This document shows, piece after piece, positions 1 to 6,239 of a stretch of DNA of 9,246 nt (positions are counted from its first letter, which is position 1; each line of letters begins with the position of its first letter). This DNA comes from Anaerolineae bacterium. Its GTDB lineage: Bacteria; Chloroflexota; Anaerolineae; Aggregatilineales; Phototrophicaceae. The stretch covers positions 1-9,246 of the forward strand of contig JALONY010000069.1 of the NCBI GenBank assembly GCA_025454715.1. The letters are read 5' to 3'. The notes under the pieces were generated by a model. The model searched no databases, had not been told where the DNA came from, and saw nothing but the letters and a program-made list of their open reading frames with translations. Made by a program: the position numbers and the translations under genes.

Positions 1-860
1 TACATCATGTTGGCCAGCACTTGGGTGCCGATGCCGCCGTTGGTCATGATTTGTACGAGGTCGAACGAGCGCAGCGAGTCGATGACCGAGATGACCATGA
101 CGATGGTCGTCACGGGGGCAAGCAAGGGGAGGATGACCTTGCGGAACAGCGTCCAGCGGTCTGCACCGTCCACGATGGCGGCTTCGACGAGGCTGGGATC
201 GACGTTCTTGAGGCCAGCGAGGTAGAGGATCATCACGTAGCCGACTTGGCGCCAGACGGCGGCGAAAATGATCGCCCAGATGGCGAGGTCACGCTCGGCC
301 AGCCAGCCCGGGGGATCGACCACGCCGAAGGCGGTCAGGGCGGCGTTGAGCAACCCTGCGCGAGGGTTGTAGACCCACGCCCAAATCAGGCCGATGACCG
401 GCCCCGATAAGACGAGTGGGGCGTAGAAGCTGATTTTGTACCAGCGGCCAAAGCGCATCTCGGTGTTGAGGAGCATGGCGAGGCCGAGGCCGAGGGTGGT
501 CGGCACGGTCAGGAAGACGACCAGCCAACGGACGTTGTTGCCGAGGGAAATGCGGAAATCGCGGTCGGCATCGGGCAGGATTTCCAGCTCGCGCACGCCG
601 TCCTCGTTGCTGTCGTCAAACGAGAACAGGGTATCCCCGAACAGGCGTTGGTAATTCTGCCACGGGTTTTCCATGGGGCGCGGGTCGGGCGAGACACCAT
701 CCCAGTTGGTGGTGCTGAGGTAAAAGGTGTATAGCGTGGGGATGATGATCCACATGAAATACAGCAGAAGCGGGATAGCCAAGAAGAAATAAGGCGTCGA
801 GTTAATCCTCTTCCCAATCCGCTGGGCGGGCGAGGTCAGCGGGCGCGCTTTTACGGCCAT
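1..860 (-). CDS. Sugar ABC transporter permease, MalF-type (3' end cut by window edge)
   Basis: Integral membrane subunit of a carbohydrate ABC importer. I translated 286 codons from the ATG at 860-858 before the frame runs off position 1. Membrane segments lie at about residues 24-48, 110-131, 143-164, 191-214 and 243-263. The ATPase-docking EAA loop is clear: EAAIVDGADRW at 226-236, followed by ILPLLAP at 243-249, which matches the family pattern EAA-x3-G-x9-I-x-LP. A hydrophilic loop of about 60 residues separates the first two membrane segments, reminiscent of the external loop of MalF. The start is supported by GGGGAG at 876-871, 10 nt upstream. It lies 142 nt downstream of the solute-binding protein gene, with a terminator-like hairpin between them, so it should be expressed at a lower level from the same transcript. 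A second permease gene probably follows outside the window. The substrate cannot be read from the sequence. Confidence 0.93.
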   Translation of the reverse strand, partial: MAVKARPLTSPAQRIGKRINSTPYFFLAIPLLLYFMWIIIPTLYTFYLSTTNWDGVSPDPRPMENPWQNYQRLFGDTLFSFDDSNEDGVRELEILPDADRDFRISLGNNVRWLVVFLTVPTTLGLGLAMLLNTEMRFGRWYKISFYAPLVLSGPVIGLIWAWVYNPRAGLLNAALTAFGVVDPPGWLAERDLAIWAIIFAAVWRQVGYVMILYLAGLKNVDPSLVEAAIVDGADRWTLFRKVILPLLAPVTTIVMVISVIDSLRSFDLVQIMTNGGIGTQVLANMM

Positions 861-905
861 ATGGGTCACACTCCCCAATCACACAAAAATGACACTTTTG
901 GCGGG

Positions 906-946
906 AAATAAAAGCGTGGGGGGCAGAGGGACTGCCCCCCACGCTT
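906..946 (-). terminator. Intrinsic (partial) terminator between binding-protein and permease genes
   Basis: A perfect 15-bp inverted repeat (912-926 with 932-946, 5-nt loop) contains six G:C pairs in a row. On the minus strand it runs directly into TTTTATTT (913-906). That is the form of a Rho-independent terminator. It sits 56 nt after the binding-protein stop codon and 46 nt before the permease start, so it most likely trims transcription after the first gene and stabilises that mRNA's 3' end rather than ending the operon. Confidence 0.88.
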
Positions 947-960
947 GCTCGTGCAGAGCA

Positions 961-991
961 CGGGGTGAACGGCACGGTGCCACTCACCCCG
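961..991 (-). repeat. Second intercistronic hairpin, next to the binding-protein stop
   Basis: CGGGGTGA (961-968) pairs with TCACCCCG (984-991). Inside, GGC (971-973) pairs with GCC (979-981) after a symmetric 2-nt internal loop. On the minus strand this hairpin begins 11 nt after the stop codon at 1003-1005 and precedes the terminator hairpin. There is no T-tract, so an RNA-stabilising or ribosome-clearing role is more likely than termination; that role is inference. Confidence 0.6.
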
Positions 992-1002
992 TCGGGGGCG
1001 CA

Positions 1003-2277
1003 TTACTCGCTGGCGGCCAGCTCGGCGGCGATACGGACGCGGTCTTCCTCGAGGCGCTCCAGAATTTCATCGACGCTGCTCGGGTCGTTCCAGAACTCGA
1101 CGAAGGCGGTCAGACCGGCGTCGGCCATCTCGGCGGTGGTGTCGCGGTCATAGAACTGGGCGACGTAGTCGGCGCTTTGGATCAGGGCGATACCCTTTTG
1201 GGTGGCCTCGCTGGCGGCGCTGACATCGACATCGGTGCGGGTCGGGAGGCGACCGAGGTCATCGAACGCCTTCTGTTGGACTTCTTGCGAGCCGAGGAAG
1301 GTCAGGAAGGCCTTGGCACCCTCGGGGTTGGCGGCACCGGCGCTCATGAAGAAGCCGTCGGTCGGGGCGTCTTCACCGATGGGCAGCTCGGGGTTGATGA
1401 TCGGGAAGCGGAAGAAGTCGAGGTCGTCTTCCAGCTCATCCGGGTAGGTGTCGGTGATGAAGGCACCCATCAGGTACATGGCGGCCTCGCCCTGAGCCAT
1501 GATGTCCACGCCTTCGTTCCAGTCATAGGCGGCGGCATCGTCGATGAAGCAATCACGCTCGATCAGCTGCGCCCAGTTGGCGAAGGTCTGCTTGACGCGC
1601 TCGTCGGTGTAGCTTTCCTTCAGCAGCATCAGGTCGATGTGGAATTGCGGGCCGTTGGTACGCATGTTGATGTAGTCGAACCAAGCGGCAGCCGGCCAGC
1701 GGAACTTGATGCCGGTGGTGAACGGGGTGACGCCGATGGCGTTCAGGGCGTCGCAGGCGGCCAGCAGGTCGTCCCACGTCTCGATCGGAGCCTCGATACC
1801 GGCTTGCTCGAACAGCGACGGACGGTAGTAGACCGCCCACCAGTAGTAGCTGGTCGGCAGGAAGTATTGGCCTTCACCGCTGGTGGCCAGCGCTTGGAAG
1901 CCCGGGGCGAACGCATCGCCGAAGCCTTCTTGCGACCAAGCCGAGTTGAAGTCACCAATCAGGCCGCGGTCGATGAAGAAGGCGGCGCGCTCACCGGCGA
2001 ACCACGTCAGGACATCGGGCGAGGGCTCGGCGGCCAAGTAGGTGCGGATGGCGTTCTTGAAGTCCTCGTGAGCGACGGTGTTCAGCTCGACGGGGGTGTC
2101 GGGGTTGGCTTCGTTCCACATCGCCACGATTTCTTCGGTGAAGGCGCGGGGGACGGGGTCGCTGGCGTTGGAGCTGAAGGTGATGACGGGGGGCTGGGCG
2201 GTGCTAGGCGCCAGCGCGAGGGCGGCCAAGACGGCAATGCTCAGCGCCACAGAGAAAAGCTTAGAAAAACGAGACAT
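1003..2277 (-). CDS. Extracellular sugar-binding protein, ABC transporter family 1
   Basis: Captures an oligosaccharide or sugar outside the membrane and hands it to the permease pair encoded downstream. The 424-residue product matches the usual 400-450. Residues 1-27 form a signal peptide: Arg3 and Lys6, then a hydrophobic core at about 7-23, then S-T-A before Gln28. There is no lipobox cysteine, so it looks secreted rather than lipid-anchored. Family-1 landmarks follow in order: a segment rich in ANP-type residues (NEANPDTPVELNTVAHED), LAAEPSPDVL, a W-A-V-Y-Y-R-P stretch, the TWDDLLAACD segment, and WPAAAWFDYINMRTNG. I chose the ATG at 2277-2275 because GAGGAG lies at 2293-2288 with 10-nt spacing. 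An in-frame upstream ATG at 2298-2296 would add residues before the basic n-region. It heads the operon behind a long leader. The substrate is unknown; the nearby GH57 gene hints at alpha-glucans only weakly. Confidence 0.93.
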   Translation of the reverse strand: MSRFSKLFSVALSIAVLAALALAPSTAQPPVITFSSNASDPVPRAFTEEIVAMWNEANPDTPVELNTVAHEDFKNAIRTYLAAEPSPDVLTWFAGERAAFFIDRGLIGDFNSAWSQEGFGDAFAPGFQALATSGEGQYFLPTSYYWWAVYYRPSLFEQAGIEAPIETWDDLLAACDALNAIGVTPFTTGIKFRWPAAAWFDYINMRTNGPQFHIDLMLLKESYTDERVKQTFANWAQLIERDCFIDDAAAYDWNEGVDIMAQGEAAMYLMGAFITDTYPDELEDDLDFFRFPIINPELPIGEDAPTDGFFMSAGAANPEGAKAFLTFLGSQEVQQKAFDDLGRLPTRTDVDVSAASEATQKGIALIQSADYVAQFYDRDTTAEMADAGLTAFVEFWNDPSSVDEILERLEEDRVRIAAELAASE

Positions 2278-2521
2278 GTGTGAAAAACTCCTCAACATCG
2301 GAAAAACCAAAGGGTTGATGGACGAACACGAGTATTAGTCGGGCTGGTACATGACCTCCCTGAGATGTGGTGGACGACGCGCCGAGGTGGTGAAAAAAGG
2401 CGCAAAATGGGGGGATGAGGGGGTCACGCGGGGCGAGGTAATGCGTATAACCTACGCCTTAAAACAAAACACTGAAGCTCACCCAGCAAGATTTTTTATC
2501 ATTCACCCATTTATGCCAGTG

Positions 2522-2549
2522 AGGATAACACGCCAAAAGATTTTGTCAA
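2522..2549 (-). promoter_or_regulatory. Sigma70-type promoter of the sugar ABC operon
   Basis: On the minus strand a perfect TTGACA (2549-2544) is followed by a 16-nt spacer and TATCCT (2527-2522), preceded by an extended -10 TG at 2530-2529. Transcription would start near 2515, giving a leader of about 238 nt before the binding-protein ATG. Confidence 0.6.
2534..2545. promoter_or_regulatory. Palindromic putative operator within the promoter spacer
   Basis: CAAAAGATTTTG is a dyad with 5-bp perfect arms around a 2-bp centre. It lies between the -35 and -10 boxes of the transporter promoter and overlaps two bases of the -35 box. A repressor bound here would block RNA polymerase, as is usual for LacI- or GntR-type control of sugar operons. 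No regulator gene is in the window, so the binding protein is unknown. Confidence 0.4.
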
Positions 2550-2578
2550 CAGATTGGTCAAGATTCCTCTTGTCTGTT
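2548..2578 (-). repeat. Bulged hairpin just downstream of the MurF-like/Alr gene
   Basis: Outer arms AACAGA (2548-2553) and TCTGTT (2573-2578) flank inner arms CAAGA (2559-2563) and TCTTG (2568-2572), with a 4-nt loop and one 5-nt bulge. On the RNA strand the loop reads GGAA, a GNRA tetraloop. It begins 12 nt after the stop codon of the fusion gene but has no following T-tract. It may protect that mRNA's 3' end, and it abuts the -35 box of the next promoter. Confidence 0.45.
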
Positions 2579-2590
2579 TGCAGTTTCTCA

Positions 2591-5152
2591 TCAACGGCGG
2601 GGGATGCGAGGGAGGGCGTTGGTGACGATTTCGTAGTTGATGCTGCCGACGCGCTCGGCGATGTCCTCGGCGGTGATGCTGGTGCCGTCTTGTTTGCCGA
2701 GGATGACGACCTCATCGCCGATGCCGACGCCCGAGATGTGCTCGACGCTGACGACGGTCTTCTCCATGCTGACGCGCCCGAGGATGGGGGCGCGCTGGCC
2801 GTGGATGAGCACCTCGCCGAAGTGGGGGGCGCGGCGGAAGCCGTCGGCGTAACCGATGGGCAGGACGGCGATGCGCTCTGGCTGGGTGGTGACGTAGGTG
2901 TTGCCATAGCCGACCGGATGACCGGCGGGCAGGGTGCGGACTTGGGCGACGACGGTCTTCCACGTCATGGCGGGCTGGAAGCCGATGGGCAACGGGACAT
3001 CGGGCGAGGGGGTGAGACCGTAGAGCGCCAGCCCCGGGCGCACCATGTTGAAGTGGTTATCGGGCGAGGCCAGCGTGCCCGCGCTGTTGGCGGCGTGGAC
3101 GTAGCGGAACTCGTAACCGGTGGCGCGCAACGGGCGGACGATTTGGCGCAGGGCGTCGGTTTGTTTGGCGGTGTGGACGGGGTCGCTGTCGGCGGATGAG
3201 AAGTGGGTGTAGATGCCCTCGACCTCGATGAACGGCATCCCGCGCAGTTGACGGAAGAGGTGCAAGGTCTCCTCGGGGCGCAAGCCCAGCCGCCCGAAGC
3301 CGGTATCGACCTTGACGTGCACGCGCAATTTTTGACCTGCGTCGCGGGCGGCGCGGTCGAAGGCGGCGGCTTGCTGGGGGTCATACAGCGAGAGGGTCAG
3401 GCTGTTTTGGATGGCGAGGCGCACGGCGTCGAACGGGGTATAGCTCATGACGAAGATGGGGGCGTTGACCCCAGCGGTGCGCAGGTCGAGCGCCTCTTGT
3501 AGGTTGGCGACGCCGATGTAGTCCGCGCCGTTGGCTAGGGCGGTCTGGGCGGCCAAGACCGCGCCGTGGCCATAGCCGTCGGCTTTGACGATGGCCATCA
3601 GGGTGACGCCCGAGCCAATCATTTGCTTGAGCAGGCGGGTGTTGTTGGCGATGGCGCCCGCGTCGATTTCGAGCCACGACGGGCGCCCGATGCCCGGGCG
3701 GCGTAGGGTGCTGGTCTTGCGGATGGCCGCGTGGGTGGCGGTGGGCGAGGTCGGGGTGTTTTCGACCTGCTTAATCAGCCCCTCGATGACCGGCTTCATC
3801 TCGGTTTGGCTACTGCCTTTGACCAAGACGACATCGTTGGAGGTCAGGCCGGAGCGCCCGAACAGCGCGTTGAGCGTGCCGACGGCGGAGTAGGCCGATT
3901 GGACGTTCTCGGCGCGCATCCCCCAATCGAAGGCGGCGCGCCCGATGGGGGCGGCACCGGCACCTTGTGTGATGAGCACGCTGGCGGCTTTGGCGGCGCT
4001 TTGGCCGACCAAGCGCTTGGCTTGTTGCTCATAGTCGCCACCGGCGTCCATCTCGCCCATGATGAAGATGACGCCATCGCGGGAGTCTTTGACGGCGGCC
4101 AGCCAATCGAGGGCGGCGAGGGTCGATTCGGTGTTGGCGCTGTGGGTGTCGTCGATGATGAGCGAGTTGTTGAGGCCGACCAGCGGGCGCATCCGCCCGG
4201 GGAGCGGCTCGAGGGTGGTGACGGCTTGGAGGGCGTCCTCGACGCGCATCCCGCTCTCGGTGGCGACGGCGATGGCCGACAAGATGGCGTACAGGTTGTG
4301 GCGCCCCAGCAACGGGCTCCAACAGCCCAAATAGCGCTTGCCAGCGTGGAGTAAGTCGAAGCCGGTGCCTTGCACCCCGACGATGACGTTATAGGCCATG
4401 AAGTCGGTGCCGAAGTTGTCGATGCTGACGGTGAGGGCGCGCCCACCCAGCGAGTCGCGTAGGCTGCGGATGCGCTCATCGTCATAATTGAGCACGGTCA
4501 AGCTGGTCTTGGGCAGGTGGGCGACGGCTTGCCGGAAATCGGCATAGGCGGCGTCGATGCTGCCGAAATTGCCCAGATGGGTGTGGTGGATGCTGGTGAG
4601 CACGGCGATGTCGGGCGGGGCGATGGAGGTGACGCTTTCGAGCTCCCCGGGCTGGTTGACCCCGCAGCGCAAGATGGTGTAGCGCTGGTCGGGCATGAGG
4701 GTGGCGAGGCTGAGCGGCACGCTCTCGCGGTTGTCCATCTCGAGGTGCAGGTTGTTGTGGACGGGGTAGCGGGTGGCGAGGGCGTGGCGGATGGCGTGGG
4801 CGGTGGTCGATTTGCCCGATGAGCCCGCCACCAACACGACTTGGGGGTCGTAGCGTTCGAGGATGTGGCGCGCCCATGCGATGAGGGCGTTGAGCGTGTC
4901 GCGGACGATGATGACGGTGACATCGGACGTATCGACCTCGGGCACCCGTGAGCACAAGATGCCGGTCGCTCCATTGGCGATGGCTTGCTCGATGTAGCGG
5001 TGGGTGTCGCCGTAGGGCGTGACGAGCGCCGCGAACAGTTGGTTGCGGGTGGTCGGCTCTGGGCTGAGGGTAATGCCGGTGAAGATTTGGGAGACGGGCT
5101 GGCCATATAACTGCCCGTTACCCGCTTGGAGCAGGTCGTATAAGCTAATCAT
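2591..5152 (-). CDS. MurF-like domain fused to alanine racemase
   Basis: An 853-residue two-domain protein. Residues 1-462 resemble a Mur ligase: P-loop GSSGKSTT at 110-117, HLGNFGS at 192-198, GRM at 319-321, and VLVKGS at 442-447. A linker of about 25 residues follows, then alanine racemase from about 490 to 853. The racemase part looks intact: PLP lysine K523 in AIVKADGYGHG, VKVDTGFGRLG at 613-623, VRPGLALYG at 704-712, catalytic-type Tyr749 in GYGNTY, and GYADGFRR at 767-774. It should interconvert L- and D-alanine in the cytoplasm for peptidoglycan synthesis. The MurF half is doubtful as an enzyme. Arg162 replaces the Glu expected in the E-M-G...PGE motif, Phe206 replaces the lysine that is carbamylated in Mur ligases, and the YNANP motif reads HSANT. 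I chose the ATG at 5152-5150 because the product there starts MISLYDLLQAGNG. A TTG at 5236 would add 28 unconvincing residues. Shine-Dalgarno pairing is weak. Confidence 0.93.
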   Translation of the reverse strand: MISLYDLLQAGNGQLYGQPVSQIFTGITLSPEPTTRNQLFAALVTPYGDTHRYIEQAIANGATGILCSRVPEVDTSDVTVIIVRDTLNALIAWARHILERYDPQVVLVAGSSGKSTTAHAIRHALATRYPVHNNLHLEMDNRESVPLSLATLMPDQRYTILRCGVNQPGELESVTSIAPPDIAVLTSIHHTHLGNFGSIDAAYADFRQAVAHLPKTSLTVLNYDDERIRSLRDSLGGRALTVSIDNFGTDFMAYNVIVGVQGTGFDLLHAGKRYLGCWSPLLGRHNLYAILSAIAVATESGMRVEDALQAVTTLEPLPGRMRPLVGLNNSLIIDDTHSANTESTLAALDWLAAVKDSRDGVIFIMGEMDAGGDYEQQAKRLVGQSAAKAASVLITQGAGAAPIGRAAFDWGMRAENVQSAYSAVGTLNALFGRSGLTSNDVVLVKGSSQTEMKPVIEGLIKQVENTPTSPTATHAAIRKTSTLRRPGIGRPSWLEIDAGAIANNTRLLKQMIGSGVTLMAIVKADGYGHGAVLAAQTALANGADYIGVANLQEALDLRTAGVNAPIFVMSYTPFDAVRLAIQNSLTLSLYDPQQAAAFDRAARDAGQKLRVHVKVDTGFGRLGLRPEETLHLFRQLRGMPFIEVEGIYTHFSSADSDPVHTAKQTDALRQIVRPLRATGYEFRYVHAANSAGTLASPDNHFNMVRPGLALYGLTPSPDVPLPIGFQPAMTWKTVVAQVRTLPAGHPVGYGNTYVTTQPERIAVLPIGYADGFRRAPHFGEVLIHGQRAPILGRVSMEKTVVSVEHISGVGIGDEVVILGKQDGTSITAEDIAERVGSINYEIVTNALPRIPRR

Positions 5153-5251
5153 AATGCGCTGCGGCGCCCTCGACGGGAGAATGATGAAGACGATACGGCT
5201 GGTATCAAGATGAGGAGCCGTAACGTCGGCGTGCAAATGTGAGCGCTTGTG

Positions 5252-5257
5252 ATTATA
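5252..5257 (-). promoter_or_regulatory. Putative -10 element of the MurF-like/Alr gene
   Basis: A perfect TATAAT on the minus strand lies 22 nt after the stop codon of the preceding gene. Transcription would start near 5245, about 92 nt before the ATG at 5152. I see no good -35 box at 16-18 nt, so this may be weak or activator-dependent. Confidence 0.35.
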
Positions 5258-5279
5258 GCGAATCTTGCGACGGTTGCAC

Positions 5280-6233
5280 TCAGCGAATTAGCCAATCTTC
5301 GCTGAAGCTGGCACCGCAACACGGGCAAAGACGGCGCGCCATGTCCGCCCATGGGCGTTGCCCGCACGACGGGCAGTAGCGGCGGGGCAAACCCTCGGCG
5401 GTCTCGGCCTGCACGCGGCGGAGCGCCTCGAGGATGGTTTGGATGGACAAGGCGTAGACGTGGGGTTGTAGGCGGCTGCAATTGCGGGTAATCATGCCGA
5501 CGATGGCGTTGGCGGCGCTGAAGATGGGGCTACCGCCCGCGTCCCACAACTCGGTCAGGGTGGTGCTGAACCACCCTGCGCCCAACGGCAGACCGTTGGG
5601 GACGTGCGCCAGCGTCTGTTGGGTTTGGCCGTAGGCATAGGCGGTGAGGGGTTGGTGGGGCACCAACACGGTCTGGCTGTGCGCCGACAGGCTGAGGACA
5701 GTGTAGGGCGTCTCGATGAAGGCGAGGTCGAGGGTGGGGGATGACCAGAGCACGGTGCCTTGGACGTGCTGGGCGTCGTCCAGCTTGACGGTGACATGGG
5801 TACAGTGGGCGACGACGTGGCGGGTGGTGGCGATGATGCCGTCGGGCGAGATGAAGAACCCACTGCCCGCGCTGTTGGGCCCGTCGCTGATGCCGACCAC
5901 GCGGTAATAGGGGATGAGCTGTGGGCGTGGGGCGCTGGGCGGGGGCGGGGGTGGCCGCAAGGTTTGGGTGTTGGGGCTGGGAGGCTGGCTGAGGCGGTTG
6001 ATGCCCGCCAGCGCCTCGGGGTGGGCGGGCATGAGCTGGAGCGCCTCGCCATAGCAGGCGCGTTGTTCGGCGCGGGTGTAATAGCTCTCGGCCAACATGA
6101 CGAAGGCGGCAGCACGCGCTTCTCGCGGGGTGGCGAGGTGCTCGATCAGCCCCCACAACACCTGTTGGGCATTTCTGGGCAGGCCGTTGGTGAGGTGGGC
6201 GCGGGCGGTTTGGAGCGCGTGCTGCACGTCCAT
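5280..6233 (-). CDS. TPR / trypsin-fold protease-like / zinc-ribbon protein
   Basis: A 317-residue protein with three parts. Residues 1-82 are helical and TPR-like (alanine- and leucine-rich, ending EALQLMPAHPEALAGINRL). Residues 83-106 form a proline-rich linker with six consecutive prolines. Residues 107-275 have the trypsin-like fold: GSGFFISPDGIIATTRHVV with His139, then the TLDLAFIE segment with Asp169. The nucleophile loop reads DAGGSPIF (231-238) instead of GxSGGP or GxSGSP, so the serine slot holds Gly or Ala. Residues 287-306 are a zinc ribbon, C-x2-C-x12-C-x2-C. There is no signal peptide or membrane segment, so it probably acts in the cytoplasm. The ATG lies 6 nt after the P-type ATPase stop codon, behind AAGGGAAG at 6250-6243, which implies an operon with coupled translation. 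It could be a pseudoprotease binding or scaffold protein; an active protease using Ser235 is less likely. Confidence 0.82.
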   Translation of the reverse strand: MDVQHALQTARAHLTNGLPRNAQQVLWGLIEHLATPREARAAAFVMLAESYYTRAEQRACYGEALQLMPAHPEALAGINRLSQPPSPNTQTLRPPPPPPSAPRPQLIPYYRVVGISDGPNSAGSGFFISPDGIIATTRHVVAHCTHVTVKLDDAQHVQGTVLWSSPTLDLAFIETPYTVLSLSAHSQTVLVPHQPLTAYAYGQTQQTLAHVPNGLPLGAGWFSTTLTELWDAGGSPIFSAANAIVGMITRNCSRLQPHVYALSIQTILEALRRVQAETAEGLPRRYCPSCGQRPWADMARRLCPCCGASFSEDWLIR

Positions 6234-6239
6234 CGGGGG

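Larger units (their letters stand above)
2278..2590 (-). other. Non-coding stretch: promoter and long 5' leader of the sugar transporter operon
   Basis: This 313-nt stretch has no convincing gene. Read on the minus strand it holds a dyad just after the upstream stop codon, a strong promoter (2549-2522), then about 240 nt of leader. The leader includes a small dyad GCGTA/TACGC (2443-2457), a C-rich tract on the transcribed strand (about 2407-2440), a six-T run (2398-2393), AACC/GGTT followed by further T residues (2316-2301), and the GAGGAG ribosome site. It could fold into a regulatory leader, but I recognise no known riboswitch. Confidence 0.55.

Noticed and set aside
889..2283. A 464-codon open frame on the plus strand opposite the binding-protein gene
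   Set aside because: It has the same low-complexity antisense composition, no recognisable motif, and begins across the terminator hairpin.
2335..2352. A five-codon mini-frame in the transporter leader (MYQPD) behind GGGAGG on the minus strand
   Set aside because: The ribosome site is only 2 nt from the ATG, too close for efficient initiation, and the peptide shows no run of regulatory codons.
2397..2460. AAGGCG/CGCCTT pair followed by a T run on the minus strand, as a terminator of the fusion gene
   Set aside because: The stem is only 6 bp with a 52-nt loop, and it lies downstream of the next promoter, so it is not a credible terminator.
5153..5236. A 28-residue N-terminal extension of the MurF-like/Alr fusion from TTG at 5236
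   Set aside because: The extension is unlike MurF N-termini and lacks a clear ribosome site. Homology-like sequence begins at MISLYDLLQ, encoded from 5152.
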